DNA of 64,000 nt, from the NCBI GenBank assembly GCA_002701385.1, contig NZVD01000087.1:48977-112976 (forward strand), in the 5' to 3' direction. A program made the position numbers and the translations under genes. The notes under the pieces were generated by a model, which was given only the letters and a program-made list of their open reading frames with translations, was not told the origin of the DNA and searched no databases. The stretch is from Rhodopirellula sp. (GTDB lineage Bacteria > Planctomycetota > Planctomycetia > Pirellulales > Pirellulaceae). Below, piece by piece: positions 1 through 8,935 of this stretch. Each line of letters begins with the position of its first letter. The first letter of the stretch is position 1.

Positions 1-1
1 T

Positions 2-799
2 AACCAAGCGGTTGCTGCAGCTCGTGGCGGGGACAGCGATGTGGTGTTCATAGCTGCTGTGGGTAACGACGATTTTGGTCGTCAGGTCCTGCAGGCTTAT
101 GAGGAGGAGGCGAGACTGAGTACCAAATTAATCCAAACTAAGGCAGGAGTTTCTACGGGGGTTGCCGTGATCTTAGTGGATCAGCAAGCTGAAAATATGA
201 TCTGTGTAGCTCCTGGTGCCAACGCGCAATTGACCTCGGAGGATGTAGAGCGACTCGATGATGTTTGGTTTGACGACGCCCGGGTGTTGCTCGCTTCCAT
301 GGAAGTGCCACTGGACTCAATCGAACAGGCTGTCATTCGTGCCAAGCAGCGAGGAGCCATGGTCGTAGTAAATCCAGCACCGGTTGTACCTCAACTAGCT
401 GAGCAGATGTTTTTGGCGCAGGTGGATCTTTTGACTCCTAACGAACATGAAGCATCCCAATTGTCAGGCGTTAGAGTTGAGGATGTGGAGTCTGCGAGAG
501 TGGCGGCAGCAGAAATTCGCGACAAATATTCTATTCCTGTTGTTATCGTGACATTAGGGGCAGACGGAGTTGTAGTGGATTCCCCTGATAGCAGTCTGCA
601 CGTACAGGCTCCCAAAGTCGATGCCGTGGATACGACGGCGGCAGGCGATTGTTTCAATGGAGTCCTCGCGACGCAGTTAGCTGCGGGTGTGCCATTACAG
701 CAAGCGGTCTCACTTGCAGTACAGGCTGCGAGTATCAGCGTGACTCGCCGAGGTGCTCAAACATCACTTCCACAACGGAACGAATTCAATAAATTGTAG
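2..799 (+). CDS. rbsK: PfkB-family sugar kinase, probably ribokinase (5' end missing)
   Basis: The reading frame is open from base 2 and runs to a TAG at 797-799, so the gene begins before the window. Any ATG or GTG inside it, including the GTG at base 41, is not the true start: the codons before it still encode the ribokinase-like NQAVAAARGG stretch that follows the substrate-binding glycine motif. The family phosphorylates a sugar (ribose in ribokinase) with ATP in the cytoplasm. Seen in the sequence: the PfkB signature DTTAAGDCF near bases 629-655, whose Asp is the expected catalytic base, and the preceding VTLGADGVVV nucleotide-binding strand. About 265 residues are present, nearly the usual 300. 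Substrate specificity within the PfkB family cannot be fixed by eye, so ribose is the likely rather than proven substrate. Confidence 0.8.
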   Translation, partial: NQAVAAARGGDSDVVFIAAVGNDDFGRQVLQAYEEEARLSTKLIQTKAGVSTGVAVILVDQQAENMICVAPGANAQLTSEDVERLDDVWFDDARVLLASMEVPLDSIEQAVIRAKQRGAMVVVNPAPVVPQLAEQMFLAQVDLLTPNEHEASQLSGVRVEDVESARVAAAEIRDKYSIPVVIVTLGADGVVVDSPDSSLHVQAPKVDAVDTTAAGDCFNGVLATQLAAGVPLQQAVSLAVQAASISVTRRGAQTSLPQRNEFNKL

Positions 800-915
800 G
801 ACATGTTTTCGCTAGTATTTTTAGCTGTATTGCCCCGTGAATCCTAGCGAGAGTAAAATGGGGGCTTGGCTACCTAGCTTGTCTCTACCTCCTTTAATCC
901 CGTGTTCCTACATTT

Positions 916-2073
916 ATGACTTCAGGTCCTAAAAATATTGCCATCCTCGGTTCGACCGGAAGCATAGGACGCTCCACATTGGACGTTGTTCGAGCGTGTT
1001 GTGATCGGCTTCGAATTGTCGGGATTACTGGACATGCCAATCTGGAGCTATTAAGTAGACAGGCTCAGGAATTTCAGCCCGCGGTTACCGTAGTTTCTGA
1101 TCCGCAAAAAGCAGCCACCTTCCAGCTTGATGGATGTCCAGAGACAACGGTGCTTTCCGGGCAGGCTGGGATTTGTGAGCTCGTGACTCGAGAGGATGTC
1201 GATCTGGTGGTGTCGGCGATTGTCGGTAGTGCCGGTCTACGAGGTACGTGGGCGGCGATTGAAGCGGGCAAGACAATTGCCCTAGCAAATAAAGAAACCT
1301 TGGTAACAGCCGGCCCACTGGTGATGCAGCTTGCCAGTGATTACGGCGTGGATATTTTGCCGGTTGACAGTGAACATAGCGCTATTTTTCAAGCGATGAA
1401 AAGCGGTCGTGGGAAAGAAGTTTCACGAGTCGTGTTGACAGCCAGTGGCGGCCCTTTTCGAAACCATAGTGCAGAACGGTTGGAATATGTCACGATCGAA
1501 GATGCGTTGGCACATCCAACCTGGGATATGGGGCCAAAGATAACCGTGGACTCAGCGACGATGATGAACAAAGCATTGGAGATTATCGAAGCCCGTTGGT
1601 TATTTGGATTGTCAATCGATAAAATCGACGTCGTGGTGCATCCGCAGTCCATCGTCCACTCGATGGTGGAGTATTGTGACGGCAGTATCTTGGCTCAAAT
1701 GAGTCCCCCGGATATGAAGCTCCCAATCCAATATGCGATGTCCTATCCGGAGCGTTGGGAAGGTCCTGCTGAAAAAATCGATTTGACTCAGGCCTTTCAC
1801 TGCGAGTTTCATCCACCTGATTATGAGCGGTTTCCGGCATTGTTACTGGGTCGCGAAGTTGCCGAGCGTGGCGGAAGTTGTGGGGCAGTATTAAATGCCG
1901 CAAACGAATCAGCGGTTGCCGGATTTCTAGATGGGCGGTTAAAATTCACTGAAATCGTCGCGGCTTGCCGGGATATTTTAAATCATCATGACTACGACCC
2001 GAACCCAAATCTGGAGCAACTCATTGCTTTAGATCAGTGGGCTCGAGAGGAGATATTACGTTGGAAACCTTAA
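916..2073 (+). CDS. dxr: 1-deoxy-D-xylulose 5-phosphate reductoisomerase
   Basis: Converts 1-deoxy-D-xylulose 5-phosphate to 2-C-methyl-D-erythritol 4-phosphate with NADPH, the committed step of the MEP isoprenoid pathway, in the cytoplasm. The 385-residue protein has the usual family length. Visible motifs are the N-terminal NADPH-binding GSTGSIG (about residues 11-17), ALANKETLV in the middle, the metal-site region PVDSEHSAIFQ, and HPQSIVHSMVEY. The ATG start lacks a clear Shine-Dalgarno. The gene overlaps the start of rseP, a neighbour pairing common in bacteria. ispE, another MEP pathway gene, lies at 10320 in the same window but in a separate unit. Confidence 0.96.
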   Translation: MTSGPKNIAILGSTGSIGRSTLDVVRACCDRLRIVGITGHANLELLSRQAQEFQPAVTVVSDPQKAATFQLDGCPETTVLSGQAGICELVTREDVDLVVSAIVGSAGLRGTWAAIEAGKTIALANKETLVTAGPLVMQLASDYGVDILPVDSEHSAIFQAMKSGRGKEVSRVVLTASGGPFRNHSAERLEYVTIEDALAHPTWDMGPKITVDSATMMNKALEIIEARWLFGLSIDKIDVVVHPQSIVHSMVEYCDGSILAQMSPPDMKLPIQYAMSYPERWEGPAEKIDLTQAFHCEFHPPDYERFPALLLGREVAERGGSCGAVLNAANESAVAGFLDGRLKFTEIVAACRDILNHHDYDPNPNLEQLIALDQWAREEILRWKP

Positions 2074-4130
2074 TTGCCGCCTCGTTTGACGGGTTTTTGG
2101 CTGGTGCCTGGAACATAGGAAAGGTTCTGGCAGGGCTGGGGTTTGTTATTTTTGTTCATGAGCTCGGGCACTTCTTAGTAGCCAAAGCTTGCGGAGTTCA
2201 ATGTGACAAATTTTATGTCGGATTCGATGTGCCCATGAGAATCGGTCGGCTGAGAATTCCTAGTGCTCTTTTTAAATTCCAGTGGGGTGAGACAGAGTAC
2301 GGAGTAGGGACTATTCCGCTCGGCGGCTATGTCAAAATGCTGGGGCAGGATGATAATCCGAATATGGCCGAAGAAGAGGCCGCACGCATTAAGACCGTTA
2401 ATGAGGATGGTGAGGAAGTTCTCAATCCTCGTAGTTACCCCGCTAAAAATGTACCGCAGCGAATGGCAATCATTTCGGCCGGTGTGATCATGAATCTTAT
2501 TTTTGGGATTCTGATGGCAGCAGCAGCCTACAAAATAGGAACTCCCATTCAGCCAGCGGCGGTCGGCGGAGTCACTTACGGATCCCAGGCGTGGAAAGCT
2601 GGTTGGGAGCCTGGTTATGACCTGATTGGATTTGGGGATGGTGAGGAGGATAGCCGTTTCTATCGCTACACTTGGGATTTGAGATATGCGGTCATCGGCG
2701 CCGGCATGGATGGCGATCAACCGGTTAGTTTTCGAGTATTAGATCAGCAGCGTAATCACAAAGTCAGCGATGTAGTTCCTGTTCAAGTCAGTAATGAGTC
2801 CAATCATCGTGCCATCGGAATTACGAGTGCCATCAACAGTACGGTCCTACTTAATACAGTAAACGCTGAAAATAGTGAATTGATGCTGTTACCAGGGGAT
2901 GAGGTTATAGAAGTCGCTGGTGTTCTTGTTGACTACGACGATGCAGGTCCTGAAGAGTCAAGGCAGCGTCTAGGGTGGATTGTCAAAGAGGCATTTGCCA
3001 GAAATCCTTCTGAGTCAGTTGAAGTCAAGGTCATACGAGCAGGTCAGGAAGTTTCACTGTCGGTGGAACCGGTTGCGATGCAAGCTCCAGACTTTGTGTT
3101 GGGTATAGGTCCCATTACTGCCTTTCAAGAAGGGAGTTTGGGAGAGTCTTTGGGGTTCCGTCTGGGGGATGCGATCCAATCGATCAACGGGGAAGATTTG
3201 AGTAATGTCGGAGCAGTCCAGTTACCCCAATATCTTGCTCAATTCGATGGTCAGGATGTGTCCTTTGGTGTTTCAAGACAGGACGGCGAAGCAATAACGA
3301 CTGTAGAAATCGTTGTTCCAGACTATCAAAGTGCATTGACCTATGAAACATCTCAGACGCCCAACGCGTTGGGAGCTTTGACTTCACTTGGAATTGCTTA
3401 CTCGAGCAATAATCTGGTTACCGCTTCACAGCATGCAGTTGTTAAAGTCGGAGACGAATTGGTGGCCATGCAGTTTGCCAAACGGGAAGGCAGTACGGGG
3501 GAAGTGGGGGCCCGAGTGCTCAATGAGAAAAACCTTTCGCAATATTTGTCGTGGTTTTTCCTCCATGCCAATGCACAATCGGAAAGCCCCGATTTGGAAA
3601 TGCAGCTGAAGTTTAAGCGTCAGGGTAACGACGAACTGATCGCGGTGACACCTGAATGGAATGAAATCGAAGGACGTTTTCGAGCATCGCGAGGAGTTAT
3701 CTTTAGACCCCTTCAGCGAGTGCATCAGGCTGCTGGGTGGGGAGAGGCCATACAGTTGGGGTGGACTCGTACGAAACAAGATTTGCAACGCGTCGGGCAA
3801 ACGTTGGGGTGGATTGCTGATGGGACGGCCTCTGTAAAAGACCTCGGTGGTCCTGTGATGATTCTCAAAGTCGCACAAGACGAAGCTGCGGTCGATGTTA
3901 CTCGACTGTTGTTATTTCTCACGATGCTGAGTGCCAACCTTGCGATTCTTAATTTTCTGCCGATCCCAGTATTGGATGGCGGGCACTTCGTCTTCCTGAC
4001 TATCGAATTAATAACACGCAAACCCGTCAGCGAGAGAATTCAGGGCTCGCTTTCCGTCTTGTTCCTGTTCCTGCTTCTCGGTTTCATGCTGTTTATTGTT
4101 TCGAACGACATTCTAAGATTGTGGTTCTAA
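2061..4130 (+). CDS. rseP: RseP-type site-2 membrane metalloprotease with multiple PDZ-like modules
   Basis: Intramembrane zinc protease of the M50 family, which cleaves transmembrane segments of regulatory proteins such as anti-sigma factors. The HELGH zinc motif is at about residues 33-37 and the second metal motif, in NFLPIPVLDGGH, starts near residue 631. I prefer the TTG at 2061 because GAGAGGAG sits eight bases upstream; a GTG at 2037 would add eight residues. Either start overlaps the end of dxr. At about 689 residues it is much longer than the usual 420-450: the region between the two catalytic halves holds three or four PDZ-like segments (for example around GWEPGYDLIGFGD, LLPGDEVIEVAG and RLGDAIQSINGEDL). 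The stop codon lies inside a 14-bp tandem duplication. Confidence 0.92.
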   Translation: METLIAASFDGFLAGAWNIGKVLAGLGFVIFVHELGHFLVAKACGVQCDKFYVGFDVPMRIGRLRIPSALFKFQWGETEYGVGTIPLGGYVKMLGQDDNPNMAEEEAARIKTVNEDGEEVLNPRSYPAKNVPQRMAIISAGVIMNLIFGILMAAAAYKIGTPIQPAAVGGVTYGSQAWKAGWEPGYDLIGFGDGEEDSRFYRYTWDLRYAVIGAGMDGDQPVSFRVLDQQRNHKVSDVVPVQVSNESNHRAIGITSAINSTVLLNTVNAENSELMLLPGDEVIEVAGVLVDYDDAGPEESRQRLGWIVKEAFARNPSESVEVKVIRAGQEVSLSVEPVAMQAPDFVLGIGPITAFQEGSLGESLGFRLGDAIQSINGEDLSNVGAVQLPQYLAQFDGQDVSFGVSRQDGEAITTVEIVVPDYQSALTYETSQTPNALGALTSLGIAYSSNNLVTASQHAVVKVGDELVAMQFAKREGSTGEVGARVLNEKNLSQYLSWFFLHANAQSESPDLEMQLKFKRQGNDELIAVTPEWNEIEGRFRASRGVIFRPLQRVHQAAGWGEAIQLGWTRTKQDLQRVGQTLGWIADGTASVKDLGGPVMILKVAQDEAAVDVTRLLLFLTMLSANLAILNFLPIPVLDGGHFVFLTIELITRKPVSERIQGSLSVLFLFLLLGFMLFIVSNDILRLWF

Positions 4131-4138
4131 GATTGTGG
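4111..4138 (+). repeat. 14-bp tandem duplication across the rseP stop codon
   Basis: TTCTAAGATTGTGG occurs twice head to tail (4111-4124 and 4125-4138). Because the unit is not a multiple of three, the first copy is read as CTA-AGA-TTG-TGG and the second supplies TTC-TAA, the stop of rseP. The last residues of RseP are therefore set by a recent-looking slippage duplication. Confidence 0.9.
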
Positions 4139-4187
4139 TTCAAGGTTTTTGATCGGCTTTTCCTTGGATTGACTGGAAGGTACTCGA

Positions 4188-4883
4188 ATGCTGGCTGAAT
4201 CAGTTCAAGTTGTGCTGTTTGATGCGGTTGGGACAGTCATTTACCCTCAACCGTCCATTGCAGATGCCTACGTGGATATTGGCAGCCGATTCATCGAGGA
4301 CTTGGATCCAGATGAAGTCTTAAGACGTTTTAAATTAGTGTTCTCCAGAGTCTTTAGTGCAGAGAATGCACAGTCACCGGTTACCGAGTCCTCGACGGTA
4401 GAGTCCTGGCGACAGGTGGTTGAAGGCACGTTTCCTGAATTCGAGGATGCTGAAGGTGCATTGTTTCAGCAGTTGTGGGACCATTTCGCAGATAGTCGTT
4501 CATGGGGAGTCTATGACGATGTTGCCGAATGTTTTACTCGTATTCGGTCTCAGGGACTACAGATCGGAATTGCATCCAATTTTGACAGTCGATTGGAGCG
4601 AATTGTGAATCTCGATCCAGTGCTTAGGCAGGCAGAGTATGTTTTTCATTCTGCTCAGTTGGGATGGAATAAACCGGCAGTCGGATTTTGTGATGGAATC
4701 GGGAAGCGACTAGGGCTTCAGCCGAATCAGATCGTCCTCGTTGGGGATCGACTCGACAATGATATACAACCCGCATTGGCAGCGGGTTGGCAGGGAATCT
4801 GGATTGACCGCGAGGAAGTTGGGTCAGCGGCACCGGTACCTAAGGGAGTTCAGAGAATCGTAACGCTTAACGAACTTTTCTGA
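4188..4883 (+). CDS. HAD-superfamily hydrolase
   Basis: A 231-residue haloacid-dehalogenase-like hydrolase, likely a small-molecule phosphatase or related enzyme in the cytoplasm. The nucleophile Asp12 is in LFDAVGT; the position two residues on, which is an Asp in most HAD phosphatases, is a Val here. That pattern occurs in a HAD branch related to HDHD3-like and dehalogenase-like proteins. Motif II (IASNFDSR), the motif III lysine (GWNKPAVGF) and motif IV (VLVGDRLDNDI) are all present, and the region after motif I is a helical cap. It lies 57 bases after rseP and ends 30 bases from the convergent lpxI. The substrate cannot be read from the sequence. Confidence 0.85.
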   Translation: MLAESVQVVLFDAVGTVIYPQPSIADAYVDIGSRFIEDLDPDEVLRRFKLVFSRVFSAENAQSPVTESSTVESWRQVVEGTFPEFEDAEGALFQQLWDHFADSRSWGVYDDVAECFTRIRSQGLQIGIASNFDSRLERIVNLDPVLRQAEYVFHSAQLGWNKPAVGFCDGIGKRLGLQPNQIVLVGDRLDNDIQPALAAGWQGIWIDREEVGSAAPVPKGVQRIVTLNELF

Positions 4884-4913
4884 GACCGTTTTTCGTCAGA
4901 ACTCGGAAGAAAC

Positions 4914-5846
4914 TTATGCCGCATCGCGATGGTCTGCGTGTGCGGTAAGCTTGCCAGCTTTCAACGCGACTACAGTGATTTTGTTTTTACGGGCGTATTC
5001 AATCACATCTGCTTCATTGATGATAATAGTGTGACCTGCTTCCACCGCCAAGCAGCTTCCGCCAGCATCCTTAATGGACTCCAGTGTACCGACGCCGATG
5101 GCAGGTACATCAAACCGACTATCCTGTTGTGGTTTTGCCACTTTGATGACAGTAAATCCGCCCTGTTTACAGAGTTCGCCAGCGCGTTGGATACATAGGT
5201 CTGTTCCTTCCACTGCTTCGACTGCTAGTACGGCCTGATTTTTTACGACCACCGTTTGGCCGACGTCGAGGCCACCCATCTGTTTGGCTAGCTCCCAGCC
5301 AAATGAAATGTCCAACTGTTGTGATTTTGAGATCTTGGAGCCGGTGAGATTGCCTTCTTGCACGAGTAACTCCGGGGCAAAGTGGGTGGCGGGTAATACG
5401 GAAATTCCATGGCGCTCAAATAGATTAACAAAGGCGAGCAGGAATGTGTCGTCTTTGCGGTCTTTTTTCTTGGTGATCATAAAGTCCCAAAACATTCGCA
5501 AGGTTGCGCGGTCTGGAATGTAATCCAACCAGGCAAATTTCCGAAAGTATTGAACCTTGTGAATCTTTCCGGCAAATGTAATGTGCTGCACTTGGTGTTG
5601 TTTGAAAAAGCGAATGGCCATTCCGACTTTCGCAATCGGGCCCATGGTAAAGGCATCGCACTCCTGGGCTAATGCTGGATCCGCATGTCCTTTGATACCA
5701 ACGCCAATAACCTTATAGCCTTGTCGCTTAAGACTTCTGGCCACGATGACCGGATATTCTCCCCAGCCTGCCATCAGCCCAACCGCTTTGGCATTCAATC
5801 GTGATTCTGAGGTAAGAGCAGGAATTTCACTCACGTTAAGCGGCAT
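4914..5846 (-). CDS. lpxI: LpxI-type UDP-2,3-diacylglucosamine pyrophosphatase
   Basis: Member of the LpxI (DUF1009) family, which hydrolyses UDP-2,3-diacylglucosamine to lipid X and UMP in lipid A synthesis and replaces the unrelated LpxH in many bacteria. Recognised from the N-terminal LMAGWGEYPVIVARSLK, the central THFAPELL, and the C-terminal PAIGVGTLESIKDAGGSCL followed by an AGHTIII segment. The length of 310 residues is slightly above the usual 270-290 because of an N-terminal extension. The start codon overlaps the end of lpxD by 11 bases, so the two genes are very probably translated together, and both act in lipid A assembly. This supports a Gram-negative type outer membrane. Confidence 0.9.
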   Translation of the reverse strand: MPLNVSEIPALTSESRLNAKAVGLMAGWGEYPVIVARSLKRQGYKVIGVGIKGHADPALAQECDAFTMGPIAKVGMAIRFFKQHQVQHITFAGKIHKVQYFRKFAWLDYIPDRATLRMFWDFMITKKKDRKDDTFLLAFVNLFERHGISVLPATHFAPELLVQEGNLTGSKISKSQQLDISFGWELAKQMGGLDVGQTVVVKNQAVLAVEAVEGTDLCIQRAGELCKQGGFTVIKVAKPQQDSRFDVPAIGVGTLESIKDAGGSCLAVEAGHTIIINEADVIEYARKNKITVVALKAGKLTAHADHRDAA

Positions 5847-6948
5847 CCTGTTGGGTCGATTTATCAGCTGAATCAGAGGTCGTCTGATCCTCTTGCTGGC
5901 TAGCGAGTTGCTTTTCCAGTTTTTTGAGTCGTTTAATCATGTCAGGCACTTTCGATAGTGCGGCGGCTTCACGCATGGCCTGTTTGACATCACGAGCCGG
6001 AGTCCCAAAATAGTTGCCTTTAGAGATGTTGCCAATGATTCCACTCTGAGCTGCAACCATGGTCCCAGGTTCAATGTGAACGTGATCCGCAACTCCAGCC
6101 TGGCCTCCCATCACAACGTAGTCTCCCGTCGTGGTACTTCCGGCAATGCCAACTTGAGCACAGATCAGGTTATGTTTTCCAATCTGGCAGTTGTGCCCGA
6201 TTTGAACAAGATTGTCGAGTTTGGTGCCTTGCCCGATCGTAGTGCTGGAAAATGTTCCTCGATCCACACAGGCATTCGCTCCGACCTCTACTTCGTCTTC
6301 CAGCACAACATAGCCAAGCTGGTCGGAAAGCAAGTGTTTACCGGAAGAAGAGTCATAGCCAAAGCCATAGGCACCCAGTTTGCATCCGGCGTGAAGGATA
6401 CATCGGTTACCAATTTGAGTGTTGTCGTAAATAACGACGTTGGGAAAGATGATGACCTGCTCCCCAATCGTCGTTCCGTCCATGACGACGGAGTTATCCA
6501 ATACGCAGGTATGATCGCCTATCGTGACGTTGTCTCCGATCACCACTCCTGCTCCGATCGTAATATCCTCTCCCAAGGTAGCGGTCGAACTAACCGTGGC
6601 GGTAGGGTGAATTCCTTTAGCCGGTGGCTTCATCATGTTTCGGAAGAGACGGACAATCTTCGCAAACGCGTCGACAGGATCTTGCACTCGAAGCGTCATT
6701 TTTACGCCGTTTGGAGTTTCGGTAATCTTGGAATCATTCAGTGGCGGAGCGTCGGTGTAGACAATTGCCGCGGTCACTTCCGAAGCACAGAATTCCTTGA
6801 AGTGCTTTTCGTCACTGACAAGTGTTAACCAATTGGGCCGGCACTCGCGAATCGTTCCAGCATCGAAGATCAGGAAGTCCGGATCTCCATCTAGTTCGGC
6901 TGAAGTAAGTTCAGCAATTTCGCCTAGCGATAGTGATTTGGCTGACAT
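5836..6948 (-). CDS. lpxD: UDP-3-O-acylglucosamine N-acyltransferase
   Basis: Transfers the N-linked hydroxyacyl chain from acyl-ACP to UDP-3-O-acylglucosamine, the third lipid A step, in the cytoplasm. The 370-residue protein has the LpxD layout: an N-terminal uridine-binding domain (about 1-105), a left-handed beta-helix of hexapeptide repeats (about 112-320), and a helical C-terminus. The expected catalytic His is His252 in VQIGHNCQIG. The last 35 residues (QQEDQTTSDSADKST region) form a polar tail not needed by the fold. Its ribosome-binding site lies next to a CCTTTC/GAAAGG palindrome at 6961-6973. It is the first gene of a two-gene unit with lpxI. Confidence 0.95.
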   Translation of the reverse strand: MSAKSLSLGEIAELTSAELDGDPDFLIFDAGTIRECRPNWLTLVSDEKHFKEFCASEVTAAIVYTDAPPLNDSKITETPNGVKMTLRVQDPVDAFAKIVRLFRNMMKPPAKGIHPTATVSSTATLGEDITIGAGVVIGDNVTIGDHTCVLDNSVVMDGTTIGEQVIIFPNVVIYDNTQIGNRCILHAGCKLGAYGFGYDSSSGKHLLSDQLGYVVLEDEVEVGANACVDRGTFSSTTIGQGTKLDNLVQIGHNCQIGKHNLICAQVGIAGSTTTGDYVVMGGQAGVADHVHIEPGTMVAAQSGIIGNISKGNYFGTPARDVKQAMREAAALSKVPDMIKRLKKLEKQLASQQEDQTTSDSADKSTQQDAA

Positions 6949-6960
6949 TGAATTCGGATT

Positions 6961-6973
6961 CCTTTCCGAAAGG
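6961..6973 (-). promoter_or_regulatory. Palindrome covering the lpxD ribosome-binding site
   Basis: CCTTTCCGAAAGG is a perfect palindrome around one central base. On the minus strand it places the GGAAAGG purine run, the likely Shine-Dalgarno of lpxD, in the 3' arm of a short hairpin about 12 bases before the ATG. It could reduce translation initiation or be an operator half-site pair; I cannot tell which. Confidence 0.35.
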
Positions 6974-7198
6974 TATGTGATTTGGTCGAGATGACATTTA
7001 TGTTGTTTGTACCACTCAAATATCTCAACGATAATCTAGCGAAATTGATGATTTGCTCCAATATGAACCGAGTGAAATGTCTCAAAATGAAGGGATGAAC
7101 GCCTGCTTTTTGAAAACATTTCCGCAAGGGTACGGCGGGCCGGATCTGTTACAATGAGCCCTCTGTAATTTGCTGTTCATAACCGTTTAGGTGTTCTG

Positions 7199-8497
7199 AT
7201 GCGTATTATTCGTTTTTGTTTTCTATTGTTTCTATTTAGCTTTGTTGGATTACTATCGGCTCAGGCTGAGGATTGGCCTCAGTGGCGTGGGCCGACAAGC
7301 GATGGTGTTTGGCATGAACAGGGGATCCTCACCAAATTTGACTCTCCAGAGATTCCGCTGAAATGGAAAGTTCCAGTTGGGTCGGGGTATAGTGCCCCAA
7401 CGGTGGCGTCTGGGCGCGTTTACTTAACGGATCGTGTACTTGAGCCAGTACCCTCCGAACGAGTATTGTGTTTCGATGAGCAGACAGGAGAAACCATTTG
7501 GGAATTCTCATACGAATGTAATTACGAAATCGGATACACGGCAGGTCCACGAGCGGCTGTTACTGTCCGAGACGGGAAAGCATATGCACTCGGAGCTATG
7601 GGGAACTTTCTTTGCTTTGACGCTAAAGCTGGCAATATCTTGTGGCAACACGATCTCAATGCAGAATATGACATTCAAATGCCCATTTGGGGAATTGCCG
7701 GGTCACCGTTAGTGGTCGAAGAAACGGTAATTGTGCAGTTAGGGGGCAAGCAGGCAACAGTTGCTGGATTTGATATTGAGACAGGTAAAGCTCGCTGGAC
7801 GGCTCTGAAAGATCGAGCATGCTATGCCTCCCCGATCCTGATTAAGCAGGCAGATAAACAAGTCGTGGTGGTTTGGACGGGAGATTCAGTCGCGGGCCTC
7901 GCACCACAGACAGGTGAGGTTTATTGGAGACATATTTGGCCACCGAGTCGGATGCCCATTGGCGTCGCAACGCCTGTGACGTCGGGGAATCAACTGTTCC
8001 TTACGAGTTTTTATGATGGCTGTTTGCTACTGGATCTTGCTCAGGATAAACCTGGTGTGAAGAAGGTTTGGCAGCGAACAGGTGAGGATGAACGTCATAC
8101 TGATGGCATTCATTCGATCATCAGCACACCCATTGTGTTAGACAAGCACGTCTATGGCGTTGATAGTTATGGTGAGTTGCGTTGTCTGGACTTAAAGACA
8201 GGTGACCGAGTGTGGGAAGACCAGACTGCCACTCCTCGAGCTCGCTGGAGTACGATTCACTTCGTGAAGAATGGTGAAAATATCTGGATGTTCAATGAAC
8301 GAGGCGAGTTAGTGATTGGACGTCTTTCGCCAAAGGGCTTAACTGAAATTAGCCGAGCCAAATTGATTGACCCGACTGAAGATCAGTTGCGTCAACGGGG
8401 GGGAGTCTGCTGGAGTCATCCCGCCTATGCCAACAAACATGTATTTGCCCGTAGCGATAAGTATCTGGTCTGTGCCAGCCTCGCAGCCAAAAAATAA
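7199..8497 (+). CDS. Secreted PQQ-repeat beta-propeller protein
   Basis: A 432-residue protein with a clear Sec signal peptide: positively charged start MRIIR, hydrophobic core to about residue 20, and a likely cleavage after AQA at residue 23. The mature part begins DWPQWRGPTSDGVW, a start typical of the outer-membrane-assembly-like beta-propeller proteins that are abundant in planctomycetes. Several PQQ-type blades are visible as repeats of the pattern C-hydrophobic-D-x-x-T-G-x-x-x-W (VLCFDEQTGETIW, FLCFDAKAGNILW, LRCLDLKTGDRVW). Binding of PQQ itself is not implied, as many such proteins are structural. It sits alone, divergent from lpxD, with no operon partner. Function unknown beyond a periplasmic or extracellular propeller. 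Confidence 0.85.
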   Translation: MRIIRFCFLLFLFSFVGLLSAQAEDWPQWRGPTSDGVWHEQGILTKFDSPEIPLKWKVPVGSGYSAPTVASGRVYLTDRVLEPVPSERVLCFDEQTGETIWEFSYECNYEIGYTAGPRAAVTVRDGKAYALGAMGNFLCFDAKAGNILWQHDLNAEYDIQMPIWGIAGSPLVVEETVIVQLGGKQATVAGFDIETGKARWTALKDRACYASPILIKQADKQVVVVWTGDSVAGLAPQTGEVYWRHIWPPSRMPIGVATPVTSGNQLFLTSFYDGCLLLDLAQDKPGVKKVWQRTGEDERHTDGIHSIISTPIVLDKHVYGVDSYGELRCLDLKTGDRVWEDQTATPRARWSTIHFVKNGENIWMFNERGELVIGRLSPKGLTEISRAKLIDPTEDQLRQRGGVCWSHPAYANKHVFARSDKYLVCASLAAKK

Positions 8498-8631
8498 CTC
8501 TTTCAAAATGAGTTAAATTGGGGGTGGTCAAGGTGTCGATTCTCGGTGTAGAATCCTAGTTTACGCAGGCGCAATTCCTGCACACTTTAACTAATACTCA
8601 TTAATTATGCTGGAAGGTAGGCACGAACACC

Positions 8632-8820
8632 GTGGTCAAAGTAATCGTTCGCGACAAAGAGACGATTCAGGAAGCTGTACGTCGTTTTGGTAAGTTGGTA
8701 ATGCGAAGTGGTCTTAAGAAAGAGATGCGTCGTCGTAAGTTCTACGAAAAACCAAGTGATATTAAACGACGAGCCCGACTACGTGCAGAACGCCGAGCTC
8801 AGAAATCTCGCCTCAGCTAA
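8632..8820 (+). CDS. rpsU: Ribosomal protein bS21
   Basis: Small-subunit protein of 62 residues, strongly basic, beginning [19 protein letters not shown] and carrying the typical [19 protein letters not shown] centre. It binds near the anti-Shine-Dalgarno end of 16S rRNA and helps initiation. The start is a GTG at 8632 with a GGAAGG purine run about 15 bases upstream. It is a single-gene unit closed by a strong intrinsic terminator at 8851-8880. Confidence 0.96.
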   Translation: MVKVIVRDKETIQEAVRRFGKLVMRSGLKKEMRRRKFYEKPSDIKRRARLRAERRAQKSRLS

Positions 8821-8850
8821 ACACTAGCTAGTAGCATAAAAAAATACAAA

Positions 8851-8880
8851 AGGCCGTTCCTTTTAGGACGGCCTTTTTTT
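8851..8880 (+). terminator. Rho-independent terminator of rpsU
   Basis: AGGCCGT-CCT pairs with AGGACGGCCT (one bulged T) in a ten-base-pair GC-rich stem, and is followed by seven T residues. It begins 30 bases after the rpsU stop. Confidence 0.92.
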
Positions 8881-8935
8881 ATGAACTTAGGTGAACCAGG
8901 ATAGCGTCGCAATGCAGCTGAGACGCATTTGGCAA

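Noticed and set aside
2175..2720. 181-codon antisense frame within rseP
   Set aside because: Opposite strand of conserved rseP; no ribosome-binding site or family resemblance.
6076..6828. 250-codon open frame opposite lpxD
   Set aside because: Antisense to a well-supported lpxD with its beta-helix repeats; the translated sequence has no recognisable motifs and is a shadow of the codon pattern.
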